DNA of 64,000 nucleotides from SZUA-444 sp965226565 (GTDB taxonomy: Bacteria > Bacillota > Clostridia > Oscillospirales > Ruminococcaceae), in contig CBDDDI010000001.1 in the NCBI GenBank assembly GCA_965226565.1, positions 124,001-188,000 on the forward strand, read 5' to 3'. The position numbers and the translations under genes are program-made. Below, in pieces: positions 18,061 through 26,130 of this stretch. Every line of letters starts with the position of its first letter. The first letter of the stretch is position 1. The notes under the pieces were generated by a model. That model was not told the DNA's origin, did not search any database, and worked only from the letters and a program-made list of their open reading frames with translations.

Positions 18061-18843
18061 ATGAAAGTAAGTTTAATTACACATACACCTGATCCAGAGA
18101 AAATTGTAGCAGCATCAGCAAAACTTTGCTATGCTAGTGCAGATATATCTACTGTTATGGACGGATTGACAGATGAAAAAGTAGATAGTTTTTTAAATAT
18201 GTTAATGAATATTGGACATGCTAGTCCAGTAGAACATATTACATTTACTTTTGGAATTGAAGGTGTTTCAAGAGCATTGCTTGCACAAATAACAAGACAT
18301 AGGATAGCATCTTTTTCTGTACAAAGCCAGCGTTATGTTGAAGAAAAGCAATTTGAATTTGTTACACCACCAGAAATAGCTAATAATAGCGAAGCTATAA
18401 AAATATTTAATGATCAAATGAATTCTGCAATAACAACTTATAATAAACTTGCAGATATATTAAAAGATAAGCATTATAATGAATTTATAAAAGCTGGAGT
18501 AGATGAAAAAATCGCTAAACAAAAAGCTCAGAAAAAAGCAATTGAAGATGCTAGATTCGTTCTTCCAAATGCTTGTAATACAAAAATGATTATAACTATG
18601 AATGCACGTAGTTTAATACATTTTTTTGAACTTAGATGTTGCGCTCGTGCACAATGGGAAATAAAATCAGTTGCTGATGAAATGCTTAGACTTTGTAGCG
18701 AAGTTGCACCTACTATTTTTAAAAATGCAGGTCCATCTTGTGTAAAAGGCAAATGTCCTGAAGGTAGAATGACTTGTGGACAAGCTGAAGAAATGAAAAC
18801 ATTTTATAAGGAGCTAAAAAAATGTCCTCAAATGGTAAAATAA
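18061..18843 (+). CDS. thyX: Flavin-dependent thymidylate synthase
   Basis: ThyX methylates dUMP to dTMP using FAD and methylene-tetrahydrofolate. The ThyX motif RHRIASFSVQSQR is at residues 79-91. ATG at 18061 gives 260 residues beginning MKVSLITHTPDPE. An upstream TTG at 17998 would put 21 unrelated residues in front and start inside the promoter, so it is rejected. The gene overlaps tmk by 22 bp, matching a direct dUMP-to-dTDP route, and a folate gene (fau) lies in the same operon. Confidence 0.96.
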   Translation: MKVSLITHTPDPEKIVAASAKLCYASADISTVMDGLTDEKVDSFLNMLMNIGHASPVEHITFTFGIEGVSRALLAQITRHRIASFSVQSQRYVEEKQFEFVTPPEIANNSEAIKIFNDQMNSAITTYNKLADILKDKHYNEFIKAGVDEKIAKQKAQKKAIEDARFVLPNACNTKMIITMNARSLIHFFELRCCARAQWEIKSVADEMLRLCSEVAPTIFKNAGPSCVKGKCPEGRMTCGQAEEMKTFYKELKKCPQMVK

Positions 18844-19490
18844 TAGTTCTTGATGGGCTTGATGGAAGTGGTAAAACTACTCAACATAATCTTTTAATTA
18901 AGCATTTTGATAATATTAATAAAAAATTTAAACCAATTAGTTTTCCTGATTATGATAAACAATCTTCTGCGCTTGTAAAAATGTATCTTAACGGTGAAAT
19001 ATCAAAAAATGTTAATGATATAAACGCATATGCTGCGTCAAGTTTTTATGCAGTAGATCGTTATGCAAATTATAAAATGTGCTGGGAAAATGATTATTTG
19101 AATGGAACTGATATTTTAGCAAGCAGATATGTATCTTCAAATGCTATTCATCAAATGGTTAAACTGGATAAAAAAGATTGGAAAAATTATTTACGTTGGC
19201 TTGAAGATTATGAATATAATAAACTTGGTCTTCCTAAGGCAGATAAAGTTATTTTTCTTGATATGCCAATAGAAATTTCACAAAAAATGCTTGAAAATAG
19301 ATATAAAGGTGACAATACAAAAAAAGATATCCATGAAAGTAATGTTGATTATTTACTAAAATGTAGAGAATCTGCTTTATTTGCAGCAAACGAACTTTCT
19401 TGGGATGTAATTAAATGTTCTGAAAATGGTTATATTAAATCCGTTGAAGAAATAAATGAATTAATATTAAAATCTATTAATAAAATTTAA
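18822..19490 (+). CDS. tmk: Thymidylate kinase
   Basis: Tmk phosphorylates dTMP to dTDP. The P-loop GLDGSGKT is at residues 12-19, and the conserved DRYANYKM-type and SRYVSSNAIHQ (dTMP-binding) segments follow. The length, 222 residues, is normal. AAGGAG at 18809-18814 supports the ATG inside the 3' end of thyX. The overlap suggests translational coupling of consecutive steps in dTTP synthesis. Confidence 0.95.
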   Translation: MSSNGKIIVLDGLDGSGKTTQHNLLIKHFDNINKKFKPISFPDYDKQSSALVKMYLNGEISKNVNDINAYAASSFYAVDRYANYKMCWENDYLNGTDILASRYVSSNAIHQMVKLDKKDWKNYLRWLEDYEYNKLGLPKADKVIFLDMPIEISQKMLENRYKGDNTKKDIHESNVDYLLKCRESALFAANELSWDVIKCSENGYIKSVEEINELILKSINKI

Positions 19491-19502
19491 TATGGAGGTA
19501 AT

Positions 19503-20045
19503 ATGGTATATATTTTTTTAGCAGAAGGCTTTGAACCAATGGAAGCTTTAGTTCCTGTTGATATATTAAGAAGAGCAGAATTAGAAGTTAAAACAGTAGG
19601 AGTAAAAAATAAACTTGTTAAAGGAGCACATAATATTTCTGTTGTGTGTGATATTAATGAGAATGAAATTGATTTAAATGATGATTTAGATATGATTGTT
19701 TTACCTGGAGGTATGCCAGGAACACTTAATTTAGAAAAATCTCAAACTGTACAAAATGCAATTGATTTTTGTGTAAAAAATAATAAATATATAGCAGCTA
19801 TATGTGCAGCACCGTCAATTTTAGGACATAAAAATTTGCTTAATAATAAAAAAGCTACTTGTTTTCCTGGATTTGAAGAGCAACTTTTCGGAGCAAATGT
19901 TACAGGAAATTTAATTGAAACTGAAGGTAATATTATAACTGCAAAAGGTGCAGGTGTTTGTATCGACTTTGCACTAGAATTAGTTAAGGTTTTAATTTCT
20001 GAAAAAGAAGCTCGTGTTGTGAAAGGTTCATTGCAATGCCAGTAA
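19503..20045 (+). CDS. DJ-1/PfpI family protein
   Basis: This 180-residue single-domain protein has the DJ-1/ThiJ/PfpI fold. The nucleophile cysteine is C101 in the elbow AAICAAPS, and the glycine-rich VLPGGMPG precedes it. Bacterial members have been described as glyoxalase III-like or protein-deglycase enzymes or as stress chaperones, and annotations such as YajL/ThiJ are common, so the substrate is uncertain. GGAGG precedes the ATG. It overlaps fau by ten bases. Confidence 0.9.
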   Translation: MVYIFLAEGFEPMEALVPVDILRRAELEVKTVGVKNKLVKGAHNISVVCDINENEIDLNDDLDMIVLPGGMPGTLNLEKSQTVQNAIDFCVKNNKYIAAICAAPSILGHKNLLNNKKATCFPGFEEQLFGANVTGNLIETEGNIITAKGAGVCIDFALELVKVLISEKEARVVKGSLQCQ

Positions 20046-20620
20046 TTAAAATTGATATACGTAAATATAAAAATAAATTAAGAAAAAAATATAAAAATAT
20101 TAGGAATAATTTATCAAATAAATCTAAATTAGATGAAACTATTTTTGACAAAGTAGTTTCTTTGGAATCTTATAAAAAAAGTAATTTTATAATTGCTTAT
20201 GTATCTACTAAAATAGAGGTTGACACTCGTAAAATAATAGAGTTTTCATTATCACAAGGAAAAAAGGTTGCAGTGCCTAAATGTATAGATGGAACTAGAA
20301 ATATGGATTTTTATTTTATTAATTCATTTGATGATTTAGAGACTGGAACTTTTTCTGTTCTTGAGCCAAAACATAATTTATGTGTTAAAGTTGAGAATTT
20401 TAAAAATTCTATATGCATAGTTCCAGGTTTAGCTTTTGATGGAAAAGGTTATAGGTTAGGATATGGAAAAGGATATTATGATAGATTTCTAAATAATTAT
20501 AAAGGAAAAAAGATTGGATTATGCTATTGTCGTTGTACTTTAAATAGTTTAATTGTTGGAAAATTTGATAAACATGTGGATTTATTAATTACAGAAAAAT
20601 ATATTCGAAGAATAACTTAA
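20036..20620 (+). CDS. fau: 5-formyltetrahydrofolate cyclo-ligase
   Basis: This enzyme uses ATP to turn 5-formyl-THF into 5,10-methenyl-THF, returning folate to the one-carbon pool that ThyX draws on. The family C-terminal signature PGLAFDGKGYRLGYGKGYYDRFL is recognisable in two parts (PGLAFDGKGYRLGYG and KGYYDRFL) near residues 130-153. It has 194 residues. The ATG overlaps the end of the DJ-1 gene, with AAAGG eight bases upstream. Confidence 0.95.
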   Translation: MPVIKIDIRKYKNKLRKKYKNIRNNLSNKSKLDETIFDKVVSLESYKKSNFIIAYVSTKIEVDTRKIIEFSLSQGKKVAVPKCIDGTRNMDFYFINSFDDLETGTFSVLEPKHNLCVKVENFKNSICIVPGLAFDGKGYRLGYGKGYYDRFLNNYKGKKIGLCYCRCTLNSLIVGKFDKHVDLLITEKYIRRIT

Positions 20621-20629
20621 GGAGGAATC

Positions 20630-21919
20630 ATGGACAATAAAGAAAATGAGTTTTTAAATGATAATTCAAAAATCTCAGAAACAAAAAATACAGATAAAAA
20701 TAATATTGATTCTGTAAATGAAAAAAATTTATATGATAATAATCTTGAAAAAGAAAAGAAAGAAAGAGATGAAATATCTCAAATTAGTAAGGAAGAGTAT
20801 TTAAAAAAATATGCTCCTGTTGAAATTACTAATAAAGACAATGAAAAATCAAAACCAAAACGTAAAAAGAAGAGAGTCGTTAAAACAACTATTGTAATTA
20901 GTATAATTTTGTTATTATCTGCTTTATTTGCTTTTTTAATAATAAAATATGCTGGCGATATGATTGGATTATCTGGTTCTGGTGTTAAAAAATCATTTGA
21001 AATTCCAAAAGGAAGTAATATAAAACAAATTGCAAAAATATTAGAAAAAGAAGGCATTATTGATAGTGATACTGTTTTCACTATGTATTGTAAAATTAAT
21101 GGTGCAGGTAGTGGATTTTTAGCAGGTAAACATACTTTTTATGATGCTATGTCTTATAACGATATTATAGAAGAATTAAAAGTAAATCGTAGTAGCCAAG
21201 ATCAAATTTCTGTTACATTTCCTGAAGGTACAACATTAAGACAAGCTGCTGAGATTTTAGAAAAAAAGAAAATTTGTAATGCAAAAGAACTTATAGAAAC
21301 ATTTAATAATTATGAAGATGAAACTTTTGATTATTTAGGATTAATAGAAAAAGGCGGATTAAAGTTTTACGATAAAGAAGGATATTTCTTCCCAGATACA
21401 TATTTGTTCTATGAAGATACTGATCCTAAATATATTTGTGAGATAATTACATTGACATTTAATAAAAAAGTATATCAACCATTTTATGCAAAAATGGTAA
21501 AGAAAAATTTATCATTAGACCAAACTTTAGCACTTGCATCTATAATTCAAAAAGAAGCAACATCATATGAAAGTATGCAAAATGTATCATCAATTTTTTG
21601 GAATAGATTAAATAATAGTGATGTTTATCCTAAATTACAATCTGATCCAACAAGAAAGTATGTTGAAGAAGTAATTAAACCTAATATTTCTTTAGGAAAT
21701 GAAGAAATGTATACAGCATATAACACATATGAAGGTAATGGATTGCCACCAGGACCAATTTGTAATCCTGGAGTTGATGCAATTAAAGCTGCACTTAATC
21801 CATCAAATACAGATTATTATTTTTTCTGTAATAATGTAAAAACACAAGAATTTTTCTATGCCAAAACATATAGTGAACATCAAGTTAATTTAGAAAAAGC
21901 AGGTATAGAGGAGAATTAA
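20630..21919 (+). CDS. mltG: Endolytic murein transglycosylase
   Basis: MltG cuts nascent peptidoglycan strands and helps set glycan length. The 429-residue protein has a long charged cytoplasmic tail (residues 1-83, rich in N, E, K and D), one membrane span (about 84-106) and an extracellular YceG domain. The catalytic glutamate lies in ASIIQKEAT, and the conserved YNTYEGNGLPPGPICNPG follows. AAGGAGGA precedes the ATG. In Bacillus mltG is also followed by U32 peptidase-family genes, matching this order. Confidence 0.95.
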   Translation: MDNKENEFLNDNSKISETKNTDKNNIDSVNEKNLYDNNLEKEKKERDEISQISKEEYLKKYAPVEITNKDNEKSKPKRKKKRVVKTTIVISIILLLSALFAFLIIKYAGDMIGLSGSGVKKSFEIPKGSNIKQIAKILEKEGIIDSDTVFTMYCKINGAGSGFLAGKHTFYDAMSYNDIIEELKVNRSSQDQISVTFPEGTTLRQAAEILEKKKICNAKELIETFNNYEDETFDYLGLIEKGGLKFYDKEGYFFPDTYLFYEDTDPKYICEIITLTFNKKVYQPFYAKMVKKNLSLDQTLALASIIQKEATSYESMQNVSSIFWNRLNNSDVYPKLQSDPTRKYVEEVIKPNISLGNEEMYTAYNTYEGNGLPPGPICNPGVDAIKAALNPSNTDYYFFCNNVKTQEFFYAKTYSEHQVNLEKAGIEEN

Positions 21920-21935
21920 ACTGGGGGAAACTCAT

Positions 21936-23159
21936 TTGATAGATTTAAATAGAATTGAAGTATTATCACCAGCAGGAGATATGGAAAGATTTGATGCTGC
22001 ATTAGATTTTGGAGCAGATGCTATATATGTTGGAGGACAAGAATTCACTATGCGTGCAGGTCCTGAAAATTTCACATATGATACATTAAAAACAGCTGTC
22101 AAAAAAGCTCATGCAAAAGACATTAAAGTTTATTTAACTTGTAATACACTACCAAGAAATAATGAGATTCCTAAATTTCAAGAATTTATTGAACAAGTTA
22201 ATGATTGTGGTATTGATGCTGCAATTACTACAGATTTGGGATTGTTGTCACTTATAAAAAAATATGCTCCTAATTTGGAAATCCATATATCTACTCAAGC
22301 AGGTATAGTAAATTATGCTGCTGCAAATGAATTTTATAATATGGGTGCTAAAAGAGTTGTATTAGCTAGAGAATTGTCTCTTGATGAAATAGCAGAAATA
22401 AGAGCTAAAACTCCAAAAGAACTTGATATAGAAGCTTTTGTACATGGAGCAATGTGTGTTTCATTTTCAGGAAGATGTTTGCTATCTAGTTATTTAGTAA
22501 ATAGAGATGCAAACAGAGGAGAATGTGCACAACCTTGTAGATGGGGATATCATTTAACAGAAGAAAAACGTCCAAATGAGCATTATCCGATATTTGAAGA
22601 TGAGCAAGGGACTTATATTCTTAATGCAAAAGATATGTGTATGCTTAATCATATTGATAAAGTTATAGAAGCTGGAGTTACAAGTCTTAAAATTGAAGGA
22701 AGAGCAAAATCATCTTATTATGTATCTGTTGTAACAAATGCTTATAGGCAGGCTGTAGATATTTATAAATCAAATCCTAATAATTTTGATTTGCCAGATT
22801 GGCTTAAAGAAGAAGTTTATAAAGTAAGTCATAGACAATATTGTACAGGATTCTTTTTTGGGCATCCGAAAGATTCTCAATATTATGAAACTGGTGGATA
22901 TATTAGAAATTATGATGTAGTAGGAATTGTGAAAGAATGCAAAAATAATAGACTTTATGGTTCTCAAAGAAATAAATTTAATAAAGGTGATGTATTAGAA
23001 ATTTTATCACCTAATAAAAAACCTATAAATATTACAGTTAATGATTTATATAATTCTAAAGATGAATTAATTGAAAGTGCAAATCATGCAATGATGGATT
23101 TTTCTTTTGATTGTAAAGAAATAATACCTATGAATTCAATAATAAGAAAACAAAAGTAA
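21936..23159 (+). CDS. Peptidase U32 family protein, probable tRNA hydroxylation (TrhP-like)
   Basis: This 407-residue U32-family protein begins MIDLNRIEVLSPAGDMERF and holds the conserved block GRCLLSSYLVNRDANRGEC followed by QPCRW, whose cysteines are typical of the family. Bacterial relatives (TrhP, YegQ, YrrN/YrrO) are needed for prephenate-dependent 5-hydroxyuridine formation in tRNA; peptidase activity is doubtful. The start is TTG at 21936 with a G-rich site (GGGGG, 21923-21927). In Bacillus, mltG is also followed by U32 genes, which supports the tRNA-modification reading. Ends at a bidirectional terminator. Confidence 0.9.
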   Translation: MIDLNRIEVLSPAGDMERFDAALDFGADAIYVGGQEFTMRAGPENFTYDTLKTAVKKAHAKDIKVYLTCNTLPRNNEIPKFQEFIEQVNDCGIDAAITTDLGLLSLIKKYAPNLEIHISTQAGIVNYAAANEFYNMGAKRVVLARELSLDEIAEIRAKTPKELDIEAFVHGAMCVSFSGRCLLSSYLVNRDANRGECAQPCRWGYHLTEEKRPNEHYPIFEDEQGTYILNAKDMCMLNHIDKVIEAGVTSLKIEGRAKSSYYVSVVTNAYRQAVDIYKSNPNNFDLPDWLKEEVYKVSHRQYCTGFFFGHPKDSQYYETGGYIRNYDVVGIVKECKNNRLYGSQRNKFNKGDVLEILSPNKKPINITVNDLYNSKDELIESANHAMMDFSFDCKEIIPMNSIIRKQK

Positions 23160-23160
23160 A

Positions 23161-23193
23161 AAAATAGTAGTGCTAAAACTGCACTACTATTTT
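23161..23193. terminator. Bidirectional terminator between U32 gene and dnaI
   Basis: A perfect 13-bp stem (23161-23173 with 23181-23193) has a 7-nt loop and is flanked by A-rich sequence on the left and T-rich sequence on the right. It can stop transcripts of the convergent genes on both strands. Confidence 0.9.
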
Positions 23194-24179
23194 TATTTTT
23201 TCATAGCAATTTGATGTCTAATATCTTTTCCTAAAAATATAAACCAAGAAAACATTCCCGTAATTCTTGAAATGAGTCTGTCATCATATTTATTTCTTAA
23301 TTCTTCAATTGATAAATTAGAACTTATGATAGTTGGAACATTTTTATTTAATCTTGTGTTAATTATATTATATAAAGCAGAAGAATAAAAAGGAGAGTTA
23401 AATTCAGATCCTAAATCATCAAGAATAACTAAATCTGCATCATTCAAAGCTTGCAAAGTATCTTTATCATTTGCTCTGCCAAAATGCTCATTTTCTATAG
23501 CTTTCAAATAATTTTGAACAGAATCAAAAGCAACTTTATAACCTTTTTTTAATAATTCACTAGCAATAGCAGATGATAAAAATGTTTTTCCAAGTCCTGT
23601 TTTACCACAAAAGAATAAATTATCTGAATTTGTATTAAAATTATTTACATATTGTTTGCAAGCATTAAAATTCATCATCATTTTATGTTTAGGACTAATT
23701 CCAGAATTAGAATCAACTTCTTCAGGATAATAATCTAAATTAAAATTATTAAACTCACAAAGTTTTATACAACTGTTTTGATTAACTTCATCAATTGAAT
23801 AACTTCTAAGTAAATCATTAAAACATCTACATCTTTGGCCTTCCACAAAACCAGTATCGTTACAAAGAGTACAAGTAAAATGTAAATCCAAATAATCTTC
23901 AGGATATCCAAAATCAACAAGAAACTCTCTTATCATCCTTTGTGCATCTAAATTTTTTTGTTTTATTTTTTCTATAGCGCTTTTTACATCAGAAGTTTTA
24001 CTCATGATGACTTTTGATAATTCAACGCTTGTATTAATTATTTTCTGATTTATAACAGCAATTTCTGGTGCATTTTGTTCAATCTCAGCTTGTTTTAATT
24101 CAAAATCAGAAAGAGCTTTAATTCTGCGCCTATTAATTTCATTTTCAGCCTTGTTAAATACCTCTTTACTGTATTTCAT
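23193..24179 (-). CDS. dnaI: DnaI/DnaC-type helicase loader ATPase
   Basis: This 328-residue AAA+ protein loads the replicative helicase. The N-terminal helicase-binding half ends in a zinc site (C103, C106, C117 and C119). The AAA+ half has Walker A GKTGLGKT at 192-199 and Walker B VILDDLG at 251-257. The final SRITGMF segment matches the sensor 2 region of the IstB/DnaC group. Its ATG overlaps the stop of dnaD by one base (TAATG), so the two are translationally coupled. An IS21 IstB protein is unlikely because no transposase is present and dnaD is its partner. Confidence 0.92.
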   Translation of the reverse strand: MKYSKEVFNKAENEINRRRIKALSDFELKQAEIEQNAPEIAVINQKIINTSVELSKVIMSKTSDVKSAIEKIKQKNLDAQRMIREFLVDFGYPEDYLDLHFTCTLCNDTGFVEGQRCRCFNDLLRSYSIDEVNQNSCIKLCEFNNFNLDYYPEEVDSNSGISPKHKMMMNFNACKQYVNNFNTNSDNLFFCGKTGLGKTFLSSAIASELLKKGYKVAFDSVQNYLKAIENEHFGRANDKDTLQALNDADLVILDDLGSEFNSPFYSSALYNIINTRLNKNVPTIISSNLSIEELRNKYDDRLISRITGMFSWFIFLGKDIRHQIAMKK

Positions 24180-25168
24180 TATATTTCTCCTTTAACATCA
24201 GGTGTATTATTTAAAGCAAAATTATAAAATTCATTTAAATCAAATGAAGATGAAGATTGATTTTGAGATCCTGATTTAATCTTCTCTTTATTATTAATAA
24301 TGAAATTTTCAATATCAGTAATAGTTTTAAGACCATCTTTATCCCAATTTGATAGTATTTTATTTATATACGCAAATGATAATTTGTTATTTGTATGATC
24401 AAGAGATTTATCATAAGCTAAATTTATTATATCAATAGAATAATTGTTTTGCGACCAAGTTTCAACTATTTTTTTATTACTTTGAGATAATCTAGATTCA
24501 ATTCCAAAAGATTTACAAACTCTGTTTTCATATGTATTAAAATCAATTAGCCTAATAATTTCTTTTTCTACTGCTTCATGAGTAGTAATATTATTTTCAA
24601 ACCATGATTTAGCAATGCTATCAACATATCCAGGATTTGTTTTGCCAATTTGTTGACAATAATCATAAAGCATTATAATTATTCCAACAGAAAAACCATA
24701 GTATTCATGTAAATTAATAATGGCAGCTTGTTCTGTTTGAGAAATAGTTCTTTTTAAAGTAACTTGAATATTATCCATTAAAAATTTAAGATCAGAAGAA
24801 TTTTTAACTTTGTTTTCAATATCTTTAGGAGAATATTTTACAGAAGTCTTTTTAACACTTAATTTTTTAGTTATATCTTCAGCAACAATAGATTGTATAT
24901 TTGTTTGGTTTTCTGGTATATTAACATTTTGTTTTTTATTAATAATATCGTTTGATATCCAAAATTCTAAAGCATCTTCAACAATTTTAAGGTTTAAAGA
25001 TGTTTGTTTTGCAATTTCTTGAGATGAAAATTTGTTGTTGTTTCTACATAAAACACATAGCAAAACTTTTACAAATTCACCACTTGCTTTATTTATATAA
25101 TCTTCAACAACATTACAAGGAACAGAAAACATTTTTCCCCAAGACATAATTTGTATTTCATAATTCAT
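24179..25168 (-). CDS. dnaD: DnaD domain replication protein
   Basis: This 329-residue protein has an N-terminal winged-helix-like domain and two DnaB2/DnaD C-terminal repeats. The YGFSVGIIIMLYDYCQQIG and WSQNNYSIDIINLAYDKS segments end in YINKILSNWDKDGLKT, the YxxxIxxxW hallmark. Such proteins remodel origin or stalled-fork DNA for helicase loading. ATG at 25168 is chosen because GAGGT precedes it; an upstream start at 25267 would add 33 residues that run through the promoter. It is cotranscribed with dnaI. Confidence 0.9.
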   Translation of the reverse strand: MNYEIQIMSWGKMFSVPCNVVEDYINKASGEFVKVLLCVLCRNNNKFSSQEIAKQTSLNLKIVEDALEFWISNDIINKKQNVNIPENQTNIQSIVAEDITKKLSVKKTSVKYSPKDIENKVKNSSDLKFLMDNIQVTLKRTISQTEQAAIINLHEYYGFSVGIIIMLYDYCQQIGKTNPGYVDSIAKSWFENNITTHEAVEKEIIRLIDFNTYENRVCKSFGIESRLSQSNKKIVETWSQNNYSIDIINLAYDKSLDHTNNKLSFAYINKILSNWDKDGLKTITDIENFIINNKEKIKSGSQNQSSSSFDLNEFYNFALNNTPDVKGEI

Positions 25169-25199
25169 TAATATTACCTCTAAAAATAAGAATACACTT

Positions 25200-25228
25200 A
25201 TTATAGCATAATTGAGTTTATTTTTCAA
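25200..25228 (-). promoter_or_regulatory. Probable sigma-A promoter of dnaD-dnaI (extended -10)
   Basis: On the minus strand TTGAAA (25228-25223) and TATAAT (25205-25200) are 17 bp apart, with TGC directly before the -10 box. The dnaD ATG is 32 bp downstream. Confidence 0.7.
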
Positions 25229-25300
25229 AGTTAGTAAATATGTTATTAATAAGGATTTGTTGAACAATTCAATATTGTATAAATGTGCAATATTAGCCTC

Positions 25301-25361
25301 GTTAGTAACAAGCTAGTAACACGTTAGTAACAAAAATTTTTATAGCAATATATGTTACTAA
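25301..25361. repeat. Iteron-like GTTAGTAAC repeat cluster
   Basis: Three direct copies of an 11-bp unit start at 25301, 25312 and 25323 (GTTAGTAACAA, GCTAGTAACAC, GTTAGTAACAA), and an inverted GTTACTAA follows at 25354-25361. The core GTTA-G-TAAC is itself a palindrome, and the 11-bp period puts copies on one face of the helix. A related GTTAGTAAA lies at 25230-25238, just upstream of the dnaD -35 box. The 306-bp gap between dnaD and the next gene holds only this cluster and two divergent promoters. Confidence 0.7.
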
Positions 25362-25414
25362 TAAAATAAATTAGTTTAAATTTTGTAATTAGAAAATAAT
25401 GCATAAAATAAATA

Positions 25415-25443
25415 TTCACATACATGTGTAAGTATGTTATACT
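25415..25443 (+). promoter_or_regulatory. Promoter of the 25.5-kb orphan gene, with operator-like palindromes
   Basis: TTCACA (25415-25420) and TATACT (25438-25443) are 17 bp apart with TGT before the -10 box. The spacer holds CACAT-AC-ATGTG (25417-25428) and the nested pair ACATAC/GTATGT (25418-25423 and 25432-25437), which would suit a dimeric repressor. Confidence 0.6.
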
Positions 25444-25474
25444 ATATGTATAGAAAAAACAAGGAGGATAAAAT

Positions 25475-25873
25475 ATGGATATACAATATTATCCTAATAA
25501 AGAAACTGTAATTAATAGTTTTAAAACTAATGAGTTATATATTATGGCTATATCGTTTGATGGTAAAACTGCTTTAATATCTTTGAATGATGATAGTTTT
25601 GAACATCATATTTTGCTAGCTAATTGTGGAGTTGATCAAACTGATATTGATAAATATTTTAGAATTGTTTTTGATAATATGACAGCAGATTGGACATTTG
25701 TATGTCCGCCTAATTATAAAAATATAAAAGATAAGACAAGACGAATAAGAGAATTTTACAAAGATGGATTTAATATAATATCGTCAACTTTAGCAGAATT
25801 GGGATATTATATAGATTTGAGAATTCCTAAAAGATATAAGAGGCATTTTAATTTTATGAATGATGAAATATAG
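25475..25873 (+). CDS. Unrecognised small cytosolic protein
   Basis: I do not recognise this 132-residue protein. It has no signal peptide, no membrane span and no familiar metal or nucleotide motif. The first half is acidic with several short beta-like stretches (ELYIMAISFDGKTALISL); the second half is basic and aromatic (KTRRIREFYKDGF, RIPKRYKRHFNF). A very strong AAGGAGG (25461-25467), its own operator-like promoter and a strong terminator make it a real single-gene unit. It may bind nucleic acid, but that is a guess from the basic tail only. Confidence 0.7.
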   Translation: MDIQYYPNKETVINSFKTNELYIMAISFDGKTALISLNDDSFEHHILLANCGVDQTDIDKYFRIVFDNMTADWTFVCPPNYKNIKDKTRRIREFYKDGFNIISSTLAELGYYIDLRIPKRYKRHFNFMNDEI

Positions 25874-25893
25874 TAAAAAACAAATTAAAGAAA

Positions 25894-25959
25894 GAGGTAA
25901 TTAAAATCATAAGTAAAACCAGCTGAAGAAAAGGCTTTCAAAGCGTTTTAGCTTACCTT
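25894..25959 (+). ncRNA. Folded RNA segment in the 3' region of the orphan gene (candidate)
   Basis: An outer stem AGGTAA/TTACCT (25895-25900 with 25953-25958) competes with or encloses a long imperfect hairpin. The hairpin pairs AAG-TAAAAC (25911-25919) with GTTTTA-g-CTT (25945-25954), GCT (25922-25924) with AGC (25942-25944), and GAA (25925-25927) with TTC (25937-25939). No known riboswitch consensus was recognised. It is followed 22 bp later by a very strong terminator. Confidence 0.35.
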
Positions 25960-25980
25960 AAATATTTAATTGAAAAGATA

Positions 25981-26028
25981 AAAAAACAAACCACTCTATA
26001 CTAATTTATATAGAGTGGTTTGTTTTTT
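25981..26028 (+). terminator. Very strong intrinsic terminator, 20-bp stem
   Basis: AAAAAACAAACC and the adjoining CACTCTATA bases (25981-26000) pair perfectly with 26009-26028 over an 8-nt loop, ending in a T-run. It closes the orphan-gene transcript ahead of the miaB promoter. Confidence 0.92.
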
Positions 26029-26069
26029 ATGTTAAATATAAAATTAAACTAAAAATTAAGTTTAATTTA

Positions 26070-26098
26070 TTGATATTAGAAATTTGTTGTGGTATACT
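26070..26098 (+). promoter_or_regulatory. Probable sigma-A promoter of the miaB operon
   Basis: TTGATA (26070-26075) and TATACT (26093-26098) are 17 bp apart with TGG directly before the -10 box. The miaB GTG is 32 bp downstream. Confidence 0.7.
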
Positions 26099-26130
26099 AA
26101 TGTAGTATATATAACAAAAGGAAGATAATA

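Noticed and set aside
23193..24179. IstB transposition helper of an IS21 element
   Set aside because: No transposase or inverted ends are present, and the gene is coupled to dnaD, so a helicase loader is the better reading.
25301..25333. Short direct repeats considered as a CRISPR array
   Set aside because: Units are 11 bp with no spacers, and no cas genes are nearby.
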